Part shown: positions 26,922 through 35,379 of the stretch, piece after piece
Numbering within the stretch: the first letter of the stretch is position 1
How the letters are laid out: every line of letters begins with the position of its first letter
Source of the DNA: Bog-756 sp963839925
GTDB taxonomy: Bacteria; Actinomycetota; Acidimicrobiia; Acidimicrobiales; RAAP-2
Assembly (NCBI GenBank): GCA_963839925.1
Contig: CAWIWV010000001.1
Location: 1,240,001-1,304,000 of the forward strand
DNA length: 64,000 nucleotides
Direction: 5' to 3'
Position numbers and translations under genes: made by a program
Notes under the pieces: generated by a model
The model's database searches: none
What the model saw: the letters and a program-made list of their open reading frames with translations, nothing else
Told to the model about the DNA's origin: nothing

Positions 26922-27047
26922 GAACCGATAATCGAATGAAACGTTTATGGAGGTTAATTCGTTGATAGATAGTAGTAAATGAAGCAGGGAACTCGCACCT
27001 TGGCGAAGTCAAAGTGGGTTCGCCATCAAGTATCGAAGGAGAACAAT

Positions 27048-27554
27048 ATGCATCGTCACCTACTCACTCGCCTCACGATCTGTGCAGCACTGGCCGGGTC
27101 CGCCGCATCGGTGGCCGCAGTCGCTGCTCCGGGGGGGATCGCAGGCGCAGCGGCCAAGACGCTGTCCTGTACGACGCTGACCGGTAGCGGCACCGCCTCC
27201 AGCCAGACCATCGCACTCTCCGGATGTACCGGCTCGGCGAGCAACCAGACCGGGTCCAAGGGCACCTCGAAGGTCACCGCAAACATGTCGACGAAGAAGG
27301 GCACGGCCACGATTACGTGGACCAGCACCAAGAAGACGTCGGTCGAGAGCTACACCTTTACGGAGCTCACCGGAAGCAAGAACACCTGTGCAGCCAAGTC
27401 CGGCTACACGAAGTTGGCCCTGGCCAACGAAAAAGGAACGGTCACCGGTGGCACCGCGACTGAGCTGAAGGGCGGCGCGGTCACTGCAACCGTCTGTGCC
27501 TATTCGAAGTCCGGCAAGATCTACATCTTCAACAAGGGTCCCGTGAAGAGCTAG
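27048..27554 (+). CDS. Small secreted protein of unknown function
   Basis: A 168-residue exported protein. The signal peptide (LLTRLTICAALAGSAASVAAVAA, cleavage near IAGAAA) is followed by a Ser/Thr/Gly/Lys-rich beta-type domain with four cysteines (LSCTTL, SGCTGS, NTCAAK, TVCAYS) that could form two disulfides. No enzyme motif is seen. AAGGAG lies six bases before ATG 27048; the in-frame ATG 26979 lacks this and would bury the signal peptide. It stands alone between an AT-rich gap and a strong terminator, which suggests a highly expressed single-gene unit. Confidence 0.8.
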   Translation: MHRHLLTRLTICAALAGSAASVAAVAAPGGIAGAAAKTLSCTTLTGSGTASSQTIALSGCTGSASNQTGSKGTSKVTANMSTKKGTATITWTSTKKTSVESYTFTELTGSKNTCAAKSGYTKLALANEKGTVTGGTATELKGGAVTATVCAYSKSGKIYIFNKGPVKS

Positions 27555-27580
27555 TTCTCCTCGTGGCGCTCAGCGGGTAC

Positions 27581-27612
27581 GAGCCACCCCCGGCTTCGGC
27601 CGGGGGTGGCTC
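27581..27612 (+). terminator. Strong intrinsic terminator
   Basis: GAGCCACCCCCGGC (27581-27594), a TTCG tetraloop and GCCGGGGGTGGCTC (27599-27612) make a perfect 14-bp stem followed by ATTTCT. It lies 27 bases after the stop of the small secreted protein and can also face the convergent arylsulfotransferase remnant. Confidence 0.9.
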
Positions 27613-27671
27613 ATTTCTCGGACTCTGCTTCTCTTTGCTTTCCTGCAGCTGACGGGCGCCGTCAGCTCGCC

Positions 27672-28430
27672 TCAGAGGTGCAGCGCGGGAACCATGACGT
27701 TCATTCCGTTCCACATCGCCCCGACCGTTGCTTCATCAGGTTCCGCCCGGTAGGAGAACTGGCCCGGGAAGGTGATCGTGAGGAGTGGCGTGCCTGCTGG
27801 GCTGAGCTCGGTCATGAAGTCGTTCTCACCCCACGAGATCACCCAGTCGAGCCCAGGGAGCTGGATGGCGCTGCCGCAACACCCCGAGTAGGTGGCCCTC
27901 GAATCGGTCGTCCGGGAGACGATCGTCGCGGTCTTCGCAGATGTATCGAGGGAGATGACCAGCGCCCTCGGTGGCCGATCGGCCAGGGTGCCGTCGTCGT
28001 GCAAGGTGAGGTCACCGTTGGGAAGGAGCTGCGCGTCGTGCTGGCCGGAGAAATTGGTCGGATACGGCGACGGGGTGAACGCCAGGCTTTGGCCGGCCTG
28101 GGTCCCGCCCAGTTTCCAGGTGATCGCCCCGGTCGCCATATCGATTCGGTAGACCGCATTGAGGTGGCGGGCGCTGAAGATGATCCCTCCGTTCCCGTCG
28201 TACCAGAGCGAATTCATATGGATGACATCGGGGAACTGACTGCGCCAGTCGACGTTGGCATTGGCCACGTTGATGTGATTCGCGACACTCCAGCTCCAGA
28301 CGACCTTGCCCGCAGGATTGACCTCCACGATGACGTCATCGATGATCGTCGACTTCGACGAGCGCTTCCACGAGGACAGGTTGACGACCTTGTTGACCCG
28401 CTCGAATCCCAGGTCATTGCTCTGATGCCC
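27672..28430 (-). pseudogene. 5'-truncated arylsulfotransferase (ASST) family gene
   Basis: The minus-strand frame encodes the C-terminal half of an ASST/beta-propeller sulfotransferase: DDVIVEVNPAGKVVWSWS, DVIHMNSLWYDGNGGIIFSARHLNAVYRID, ITWKLGG, FSGQHDAQLLPNGDLTLHDDG and AIQLPGLDWVISWGEND. These enzymes move sulfate between phenolic compounds and normally run 400 residues or more with an N-terminal signal. Here coding similarity reaches up to about 28430 (QSNDLGFERVNKVVNLSSW), but there is no ATG/GTG until 28328, and a stop lies a little farther upstream, close to the tRNA. The N-terminal half is absent, so the gene is probably dead. A GTG-started 218-residue product is possible but would lack half the propeller. 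Confidence 0.65.
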
Positions 28431-28552
28431 CGGCGCTGGTTTGAACGAACCGGCGGGAAGAGTTGTTACGGGGCCGCGCGGGGCGCTTGCCGGTCACCGA
28501 TGTCGTGCGGCCTCGGTGCTTCCGTCTCGTTCCGTCTCACGACCCTGCGCCG

Positions 28553-28635
28553 TGCCCGGGGCGGGAGTCGAACCCGCACGCCCTTTCGGACAGTGGATTT
28601 TGAGTCCACCGCGTCTGCCATTCCGCCACCCGGGC
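28553..28635 (-). tRNA. tRNA-Leu (anticodon CAA)
   Basis: Reading the minus strand gives a complete class II tRNA. The acceptor stem GCCCGGG/CCCGGGC, D-arm with AATGGCAGA, anticodon stem GTGGA/TCCAC around loop CTCAAAA, a 15-base variable arm and T-arm GCGGG-TTCGACT-CCCGC are all present, with A as discriminator and no encoded CCA. The anticodon CAA reads UUG leucine codons. Its 3' end abuts the truncated arylsulfotransferase. Confidence 0.95.
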
Positions 28636-28652
28636 TGGTTTGGAACTCAAGT

Positions 28653-28682
28653 GGGGCCCGAGCATGCAACCCCACGGGCCCC
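28653..28682 (-). terminator. Hairpin between the zinc-ribbon gene and tRNA-Leu
   Basis: GGGGCCCG (28653-28660) and CGGGCCCC (28675-28682) form a perfect 8-bp stem with a 14-base loop. On the minus strand it follows the small zinc-ribbon gene and precedes the tRNA. The T-run is weak (TTGAG), so it is a candidate only. Confidence 0.4.
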
Positions 28683-28791
28683 GTCTCGGCGGATTCCGGA
28701 TGCCCTTCGTTCGGTTCGGGAACGGACTGCATCTGGAAGGAGATGCATAGTACAGGCTCTCTGCCTGGCTCCTGCCCGGTCCAGACCGATC

Positions 28792-29040
28792 TCAGGCGAC
28801 GTGTCGATTTCTGACGAATCTGCGCTTGCCCGGGGCGGGCTGTTGTACCGGTGCTGCCTTGGTGGCCAGGAGGTCGCTGATGCACTCTTCACACAGCCGA
28901 CCGAACTCTGCGGTTCCGAGCTTTCGCCGGTGGCGGCGGCCAATTGTGGAAACGACGCCCCTCCATCCACAGCGGTGGCAGGTGCCGTTTCGCTGTGTGC
29001 CCGCCGCCCCGCTCTCCGAAAGGCGATCTACCACCTGCAC
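28792..29040 (-). CDS. Small zinc-ribbon-like protein
   Basis: A short basic protein of about 82 residues. CHRCGWRGVV and, 27 residues later, LCEECISDLLATKA give two CxxC knuckles, so a single zinc site is likely. RRHRRKLGTAEFGR between them would suit nucleic-acid or protein contact. I do not recognise a named family. The frame continues upstream to an ATG at 29268, but that part is not convincingly coding, so I took the GTG at 29040 (GTG 29034 is equally possible). It lies upstream of tRNA-Leu on the same strand. Confidence 0.5.
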   Translation of the reverse strand: MQVVDRLSESGAAGTQRNGTCHRCGWRGVVSTIGRRHRRKLGTAEFGRLCEECISDLLATKAAPVQQPAPGKRRFVRNRHVA

Positions 29041-29388
29041 TCCCGTGTCCGACCAGGAACGATTGCCTCGTGTCGACGTGAAAGCACAGTTGAAACTGTA
29101 TTCACCCCAGGTACTCGAACGTGGGACACCCCCCATAAGAATCTCACGAAGAGCGAGCAGATCGCCACTGAAACGCAGTTTGACCAGGCGGTTCATCAAT
29201 CCTACAGTTTGGGTTTCCATCTGGATCTGCGATCTATGACCCAGGGCAGGGAAGACGCTGTGGGTCACAGGAGAGACGAAGGCGCCAGTCGTCTACATTC
29301 GCAGGCCAGGACCACTCTCAATTTTAGAGCCCTATTACCAGTTCGCAGATTGGGTCGAGACCCCCACCAGATGAAGGGCGGGCTTGGA
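29041..29388. other. Gene-poor gap before the glycan cluster
   Basis: I see no well-supported gene here. The minus-strand frame of the zinc-ribbon gene extends to 29268 but loses coding character. The last 100 bases are AT-richer (CTCAATTTTAGAGCCCTATTACC) and probably contain the promoter of the first glycosyltransferase. No clear -35/-10 pair was found. Confidence 0.4.
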
Positions 29389-30246
29389 ATGACGCTTGGC
29401 GAGGCGGAATCCGGAGATACAACAGTGAGCTTCATCCAACCCGAGCCCACCGTCAGTGTTGTCATCCCCGCGAAGAACGAAGCGGAGAATCTTCCCCACG
29501 TTTTCAGCGGGTTGCCGACGGAGATCCACCAGGTGATTCTGGTGGACGGGGATTCCACCGACGGCACCCCATCGGTGGCGCGGCGTCTCCGTCCGGACAC
29601 GATCATCGTCGGGCAGACCCGCAAGGGAAAAGGAAATGCGTTGGCCTGCGGTTTCGCGGTCGCCACGGGCGATTTCATCGTCATGCTCGATGCCGACGGC
29701 TCGAATGACCCTTCGGAGATACCCCTCTTCGTGAACGCCTTGAAGGAGGGTGCCGATTTTGCCAAAGGCTCGCGGTTTTTGCCGGGGGCTGGCAGTAGCG
29801 ATATCAGCCGAATCCGGCGGATGGGGAACTTCGGGCTGAACAAGATCGTGAACTTGCTCTATGGAACCCGCTACACAGATCTCTGTTACGGCTACAACGC
29901 ATTCCGTCGGGAGTGCCTCTCCGTGATGGAACTCGAGGCGGGGGAGCCGGACGAGTTCGATGAGGGGACGATGAAGTGGGGTGATGGGTTCGAGGTTGAG
30001 ACCCTGATCAATGTGCGGATCGCCAAGGCTCGACTCAGGGTCACCGAGGTGCCGAGCTTCGAGCTGGTGCGCCGTTTCGGTGCGAGCAACCTCAATGCCG
30101 TCTCTGACGGTATCCGTGTGCTGAGAACAATCCACGCTGAACGCAAACGCGGGCTTCGCAGGAGCTCCGAGCCGTCGACACAGCCGGCCCGAGAAACGGG
30201 GGCGACGTGGTCCGTTATCTCCACGCTGGCTGAAGAGGCGAGTTGA
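29389..30246 (+). CDS. GT2 family glycosyltransferase (DPM1-like)
   Basis: A 285-residue GT-A enzyme that opens the glycan cluster. TVSVVIPAKNEAENLP, VILVDGDSTDGT, RKGKGNALACGFAVATGDFIVMLDADGSNDPSEIP and GSRFLPGAGSSDI carry the nucleotide-sugar site and the DAD metal motif. The order resembles dolichyl/polyprenyl-phosphate mannose or glucose synthases, so a polyprenyl-phosphate sugar may be the product. DLCYGYNAFRRECL and GDGFEVETLINVRIAKA are also typical of that group. No membrane helix is present. ATG 29389 is preferred; ATG 29371 is six codons earlier. Confidence 0.85.
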   Translation: MTLGEAESGDTTVSFIQPEPTVSVVIPAKNEAENLPHVFSGLPTEIHQVILVDGDSTDGTPSVARRLRPDTIIVGQTRKGKGNALACGFAVATGDFIVMLDADGSNDPSEIPLFVNALKEGADFAKGSRFLPGAGSSDISRIRRMGNFGLNKIVNLLYGTRYTDLCYGYNAFRRECLSVMELEAGEPDEFDEGTMKWGDGFEVETLINVRIAKARLRVTEVPSFELVRRFGASNLNAVSDGIRVLRTIHAERKRGLRRSSEPSTQPARETGATWSVISTLAEEAS

Positions 30247-30389
30247 AGGCACCGAATGGGTTGCCGACCCAGGATGCCGTGTGCTCCACCGACGACTGAC
30301 GGTGTCCAAGCAGGCATTGCCTGCCGGAGTGCCCTCTTGGGGGTCGTGATCGAACGCGAGAACGAAGTGCGGTGCAAAGGCGAACGCTC

Positions 30390-32795
30390 ATGACCGTCAC
30401 CTCGGAAGCTCCGGTCGCCTACGATCGCCGGCCTCGCCACCGCAGGACGACCGGCGTTTCCCACTTCGAACGTCGGCCCCTTCATGGGCAACGAACCGTC
30501 GCTCCGAGACGAAAAGGGAGCGTTCACGCCAAGAGGAACTTGCCGACCCGGCGCCACGAGCGTCGCATCCGGGCTCTCGACGGTCGCCGGTACCGCTTCT
30601 GGGGCACTGTCGTTTCTGCTCTGGCTTGGACCGGATTCGTCGCCGCCCATCTTGCCGGTGCACCGCATGCCACAGCTGTTCTCGCGGCAGTCGACGCGCT
30701 TACCTGGGGTCTCGCGCTTGGCGTTCTGCTCCCGACTGATGACGGCGTCGAATTTTCAGTGGTGTCGGTGGCAACAAGCGCGTCGCTGCTGGTCCTTGGT
30801 GGAGTGTTCCTGGTCGAGCTCCGACTGACCGGTGCGTTCTTCTGGAGCTTCGTCTGTATCGGGGCGCTCAGTCTTTTCGTCCAGCTGCTTGCTCCCTTCC
30901 TCCGGAATGTCTCGCTCCGACGGAGGACTGCTCCGCCCCAGCCGGTTCCGTCGTTGATCGACAGCCGACCTGTTTCTCCGAAGCCGGTCCCGGCGATGGT
31001 CGACGGCAGCGTGGTCTGGGAGTTGGCTGAGTTTCGGGTTCCGATTCCCGAGCTTTTCGGGAAGCCGCCCACTCCGATCCCCGAACTCCGTGGTCCAGAG
31101 CCGGTGTCGGTACCGTCACTCGAGGTGTCCCAGCCGAAGGTCTGGAGGGCGATCGGCTGGTCCATCCCGCTGACGCTCATCGGCTTGGCGCTGGCCATCG
31201 GGGCGGCGAGCGGCGATCGACATCTTGCCCCTGGCTTGTGGGGTTTGCCCGGTTCGATCTCTCCCGCTTGGTACGTCGGTCTTGCCCTCATCGTCGCCGG
31301 AATTGGAACGGCGAGGCGCAACGCCGGGCTCGAGATGGGCGTGGCGGTGACTGCGCTCGTTCTTGTTCTGACCGGAACCGCGGCGGTCGTCTACGACGTC
31401 CCGCGCCTTGCGTGGGCCCAGAAGCACCTCGGAATCGTCGGCTACATCCTTCACTACGGTCAGGTGCACCCCGATATCGACATCTACCAGGCGTGGCCGG
31501 GACTGTTCTCGGCAACGGCATGGCTGACTCGCTCCGGGTCGATCGGCGATCCGCTCACCGTGGCCAGGATCTGGCCCCCTCTGGTCGATCTGGCCGAGCT
31601 GATCGCGGTTCGGTGTTTTGCGGGCCGGTTGCTCGGAAACAACTACCGCGCCTGGGCCGCTGCCGGGGTCTTCATGTTGGCAGCGGCTTTCAACGAGGAT
31701 TACTTCTCCCCGCAGGCCATCGCTCTCTTCCTTGCCCTGTCGCTGTACGCGGTGGTGGTCCCTATCGCGCAGGTGGGTACGCCCGGAACCGTCAGATACA
31801 CCCTTCCGGCGTGGAGGATCGGCGTGGTGGTGGTGCTGAGTCTCGGGCTCGCCGTCACCCACCAAATTACGCCGTACTTCGTCGTGGCAGCCCTCTTCGT
31901 CCTGGTCGTCTTCGGCCTCCTGCGTCCCGTGTGGATTCCACTTGTTCCCCTCATCCCGGCTGCCGCGTGGGCTGCGATCAACTACCAGACATGGAAGGGC
32001 TACTTCTCGTTCAGCAAGATCCTCGACCTCGGCTCGAACGTGTCCACCCCGGGGGCTGCCATCGTCGGTGAACATCCGGACGTCGTCCAGAGGGTGAGCA
32101 CCGACGCCCTTGCTGCCGGTCCGTTCGTCGTGGGGGTGTTGGCCGTCCTCTTCTTGGTCCGGAACCGCAGAAGGCCGGAGATCGCTCTGGCATTCTGCGC
32201 GGCGAGTGCAGGATCGCTGGTGCTCTTCACTTCCTACGGCCAGGAAGGGATCTACCGGACCACGATCTTCGCTCTTCCCTGGCTCGCAGTGCTCGCGCTC
32301 GGTGGCGGCTCGAGGGCCCTGTTCCGCCGCTCCATCACTCTCGTCCCGCTCTTTGCGTTGCTTGCAACGACGTTTCTTTTTGCCAATTTCGCTTTGGACG
32401 CCAAAAACGTCGTGTCACCCGCGGAGCTTCACGCCGAACGTCATTTCGAACTGAACGCGTCCCCGGGATCAAGACTCGTGTATGTCGGCGCACAAGACGA
32501 TCCCTACGATGCCACCTTCCGATACACCGTGGTGCAGGCCGGGCAGGAGAGCCTGGACGGTAAGGACAAGATCGGTCCTGTGGTGACGAGCCTGGCTCAG
32601 ATGGGCAGGAACTATCCACACTTTTACGTCGTAACGACCCAAGCGGGGGTCTACGCTGGCGAGCTGTACGGCTTCTACACCCCCCAGTACTACGACTCGT
32701 TCGTTTCGGCGATGCGGGCCTCCCCGGACTTCAAGACCGTGTCCAACCAAGGCGGCACGCAGGTCTTCGAGTTCAAAAGCACCAGCCGGCCCTAG
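30390..32795 (+). CDS. Large polytopic membrane protein, possible glycosyltransferase or polymerase
   Basis: An 801-residue integral membrane protein with more than a dozen hydrophobic segments. A basic N-terminus (about 1-65) precedes the first helices. A Pro-rich cytoplasmic insert with repeated P-x-P (QPVPSLIDSRPVSPKPVPAM, TPIPELRGPEPV) occupies about 180-255. A loop with HYGQVHPDIDIYQAWPGLFSATAWL could be an acceptor or catalytic loop, as in GT-C enzymes and Wzy-type proteins. A soluble tail (about 670-801) follows the last helix. The family is not certain; position suggests glycan polymerisation or sugar transfer from a lipid donor. AAAGG lies nine bases before ATG 30390. Confidence 0.7.
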   Translation: MTVTSEAPVAYDRRPRHRRTTGVSHFERRPLHGQRTVAPRRKGSVHAKRNLPTRRHERRIRALDGRRYRFWGTVVSALAWTGFVAAHLAGAPHATAVLAAVDALTWGLALGVLLPTDDGVEFSVVSVATSASLLVLGGVFLVELRLTGAFFWSFVCIGALSLFVQLLAPFLRNVSLRRRTAPPQPVPSLIDSRPVSPKPVPAMVDGSVVWELAEFRVPIPELFGKPPTPIPELRGPEPVSVPSLEVSQPKVWRAIGWSIPLTLIGLALAIGAASGDRHLAPGLWGLPGSISPAWYVGLALIVAGIGTARRNAGLEMGVAVTALVLVLTGTAAVVYDVPRLAWAQKHLGIVGYILHYGQVHPDIDIYQAWPGLFSATAWLTRSGSIGDPLTVARIWPPLVDLAELIAVRCFAGRLLGNNYRAWAAAGVFMLAAAFNEDYFSPQAIALFLALSLYAVVVPIAQVGTPGTVRYTLPAWRIGVVVVLSLGLAVTHQITPYFVVAALFVLVVFGLLRPVWIPLVPLIPAAAWAAINYQTWKGYFSFSKILDLGSNVSTPGAAIVGEHPDVVQRVSTDALAAGPFVVGVLAVLFLVRNRRRPEIALAFCAASAGSLVLFTSYGQEGIYRTTIFALPWLAVLALGGGSRALFRRSITLVPLFALLATTFLFANFALDAKNVVSPAELHAERHFELNASPGSRLVYVGAQDDPYDATFRYTVVQAGQESLDGKDKIGPVVTSLAQMGRNYPHFYVVTTQAGVYAGELYGFYTPQYYDSFVSAMRASPDFKTVSNQGGTQVFEFKSTSRP

Positions 32796-32845
32796 TGCGT
32801 ATCCATCCGGTCATGCGCATCTGCCGGGTTAGGTGATGCGGCCAA

Positions 32846-34313
32846 ATGTCGAGAATCGAAAAGTTGGGCGTCCAGGCGAAGGTAGCGCTCAGCACGACCA
32901 GCCAATCAGCCGGAAACGTGGTTGTTGCGCTCGCTGGACTCGGCATCGTTCGCATCACCACGCACCGCCTTGGCCCAACGGGGTATGGAACGTTTGCACT
33001 GATCGTCACCTACGTGACCCTGTTCGCCATGCTGGCGGACCTGGGTGTGACGTCGATCACCACGATCCAGTTGGGGAAGAAGGGAGCAGACCGTTCGTCC
33101 GTCTTGAGCTCGGCGTTGTCTTTTCGGATCGCGCTGTCCATACTCACGATCCCCATCATCCTCGGGTCCTCCATCGTGATCTACCCCAACGAGACATCAC
33201 TGTTCCGTCTTGCATTTGCCACGATGTCCCTGGACGTCTTGTTCTCCAGCGTGCAGGTCACCCTCGGCGCGGCCTTCATCGCTCGTGTTCGAGGGGACCG
33301 AATCGCCGTGTTCAACGTGCTCAATCGAAGCCTGTATCTGGCCGGCGTGGTCCTGGTTGCGATCAGGAAGGGCTCCTATTTCGACTACATCTGCGCCTAC
33401 GTGGCGGCGGATTTTGTCGTGGCCCTGCTCTATGTCGTCACCGTCCACGCTTCGGTCGTGCTGCGGTGGAGTGCGAATCTGGAGCAGTGGTGGAAGACGG
33501 CTCGAATCGCGCTGCCGATCGGAGCCATTCAGATCATCGGGAACATCTACCTGTGGATCGACAGCATTCTGGTGTCTGTGATCTGCTCGAAGTCCGAGTT
33601 GGGATTGTACAGTTTGGGATTCAATGTGCTCGTGGTCGTGCTTTCACTGCCAGTGTTTCTGATGCAAGCGCTCATCCCGTCACTCGTCAATTCGACGCCG
33701 AAGCAGACGGAACAACTCCTCAACCGAGCCGCGTACGTACTCTTCTGTGTCGGGGCGCCGATAGCAGTCGCCGGGTTCGTCCTCAGACGTGAGGCCGTCT
33801 TGGCCCTCGGCGGACCGAAGTTCCTCGCTGCTGCGGGGCCGTTTGCCATTCTTTTCTTGACAGTTCCACTTTCCTTTCTGCAGACGATCTTCGCCTACGC
33901 GAGCGTTGCGCTCGAGCGCTATCGGCCGATGGTGCCACTGGCGCTGTCGGCGCTGGTGCTGAATGTTGTTATCAATGCCTTTCTCATCCCTCGCTACGGG
34001 CCGTCCGGCGCCGCGGTCGCGCTGCTGATCAGTGAATCCGTGTCACTCATCGCGAACGTATGTCGTGTTCCGGAGGATCACTGGAATCCGCACGGACTGG
34101 GCCAAACTGTGGAGGCCCACGGTTGCTTCGCTTGCAGCGGTGCCGGTCGTGATGTTTCGAAGCCTGCTCTGGGGACAGGTGAATCCAGTCGTGGCGGTTG
34201 TGCTCGGAGGCGCGCTGGTCGGGATCATCTATCTGTTGTGTTTGGTGATTCTCGACGGCCTCCCGGTGGAGTTGTTCAGTTGGCGCGGAGGAGGTGCCGG
34301 TGCCTACGAATGA
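32846..34313 (+). CDS. Oligosaccharide flippase (Wzx/MATE-like), frameshifted
   Basis: A polysaccharide-export flippase of about 488 residues once corrected. The N-terminus (AGNVVVALAGLGIVRITTHRLGPTGYGTFALIVTYVTLFAMLADLG) is typical of the Polysacc_synt family, and about 12 hydrophobic helices follow. In the first frame coding quality stops after SVSLIAN (about 34057) and becomes Arg/Gly-rich nonsense. The +1 frame continues sensibly (YVVFRRITGIRTDWAKLWRPTVASLAAV... then a helix VAVVLGGALVGIIYLLCLVIL) to a stop at 34311-34313. One extra base near 34058 explains this. The corrected 3' end overlaps the ribosome site of the next gene. It probably exports the repeat unit made by the cluster. Confidence 0.85.
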
Positions 34314-35379
34314 ACCGACCTCGATCCTGATCACTGGAGGAGCAGGTTTCATCGGTTGCGCGCTGGCCCGGCGGCTCGAGGCCGCCGGGCATCAGGTTGC
34401 CGTGATGGACGTGCTGCACCCACAGATCCACGTGTCGTCGGGACGCCCAAGCTCCCTTCCTGAATCTGTTCCGTTGCTGACGGGCGACGTCACCCACGCA
34501 CCGGATTGGGACGCCGTCTTCCGACTTCTCCAGCCGTCACAGATCGTCCATCTGGCGGCGGAAACGGGCACCGGGCAGTCGCTCTCCGAGGCGACTCGAC
34601 ATGGCTCGGTCAATGTCGTGGGCACCACCCAGTTGATCGATGCGCTGACCAGGGTGGGTTTGACACCCGAACAGCTCGTGCTCGCCTCGTCGCGCGCCGT
34701 ATACGGAGAAGGGGCGTGGACGGTCGGGGAGCGAGTGTTCTATCCGGGCCCACGTACTCATGCGCGACTTGCCGCGGGCGAGTGGGATCCAGAAGGGGTT
34801 GAGGGGCAGACGGCGACTCCGTGTCGAAGCGTGGCGACGCAGACAGAGGCTCGGCCGACCAGCGTCTATGGTGCGACGAAGCTGACCCAAGAGTTCGTCC
34901 TCCGTGCGTGGACTGCGGCACGCGGAAGCGCCCTGAGTATCTTGCGATTTCAGAACGTCTACGGACCGGGTCAGTCACTGTCGAACCCCTACACCGGAGT
35001 CGTCTCCCACTTCGCCTCGCTCGCCCGGCAGAAGCAGCGACTCGAGGTCTATGAGGATGGACAGATCGTGCGCGACTTCGTGTTTATCGAAGATGTCGTC
35101 GAAGCCCTCGCTTCAGCCGTGGAACACCCTGCCAGGCATCCGCGCGTGATCGACGTGGGCTCGGGATCTCCGATCACCATTCACCAGCTCGCCTGCCAGA
35201 TCGCCTCCATGTGCAACGCTCCCGAGCCGGTGATCTGCGGTCGTTTCCGCGACGGTGACGTCCGGGCGGCCAGCTGCGACATTCGACCGTCACTCGAGGA
35301 GCTCTCCTGGCGTCCAGAGTGGACGCTCGATGGGGGCCTGGCGGCATTGCTCGAATGGATCGAGATGTCGGAGCCGTAG
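34300..35379 (+). CDS. NAD-dependent epimerase, dTDP-L-rhamnose 4-epimerase-like
   Basis: An extended SDR of 359 residues. ILITGGAGFIGCALARRL binds NAD, and TSVYGATKLTQE supplies the catalytic Tyr-Lys. ETGTGQSLSEAT, VVGTTQLIDALTR, VLASSRAVYGEGAW, NVYGPGQSLSNPYTGVVSHFA and EDGQIVRDFVFIEDVVEAL follow the pattern of dTDP-L-rhamnose 4-epimerases (which yield dTDP-6-deoxy-L-talose), more than UDP-glucose epimerases. Substrate choice is inference. GTG 34300 has GGAGGAGG five bases upstream and is preferred over GTG 34294. Its TAG overlaps the GTG of the next gene. Confidence 0.8.
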   Translation: MPTNEPTSILITGGAGFIGCALARRLEAAGHQVAVMDVLHPQIHVSSGRPSSLPESVPLLTGDVTHAPDWDAVFRLLQPSQIVHLAAETGTGQSLSEATRHGSVNVVGTTQLIDALTRVGLTPEQLVLASSRAVYGEGAWTVGERVFYPGPRTHARLAAGEWDPEGVEGQTATPCRSVATQTEARPTSVYGATKLTQEFVLRAWTAARGSALSILRFQNVYGPGQSLSNPYTGVVSHFASLARQKQRLEVYEDGQIVRDFVFIEDVVEALASAVEHPARHPRVIDVGSGSPITIHQLACQIASMCNAPEPVICGRFRDGDVRAASCDIRPSLEELSWRPEWTLDGGLAALLEWIEMSEP

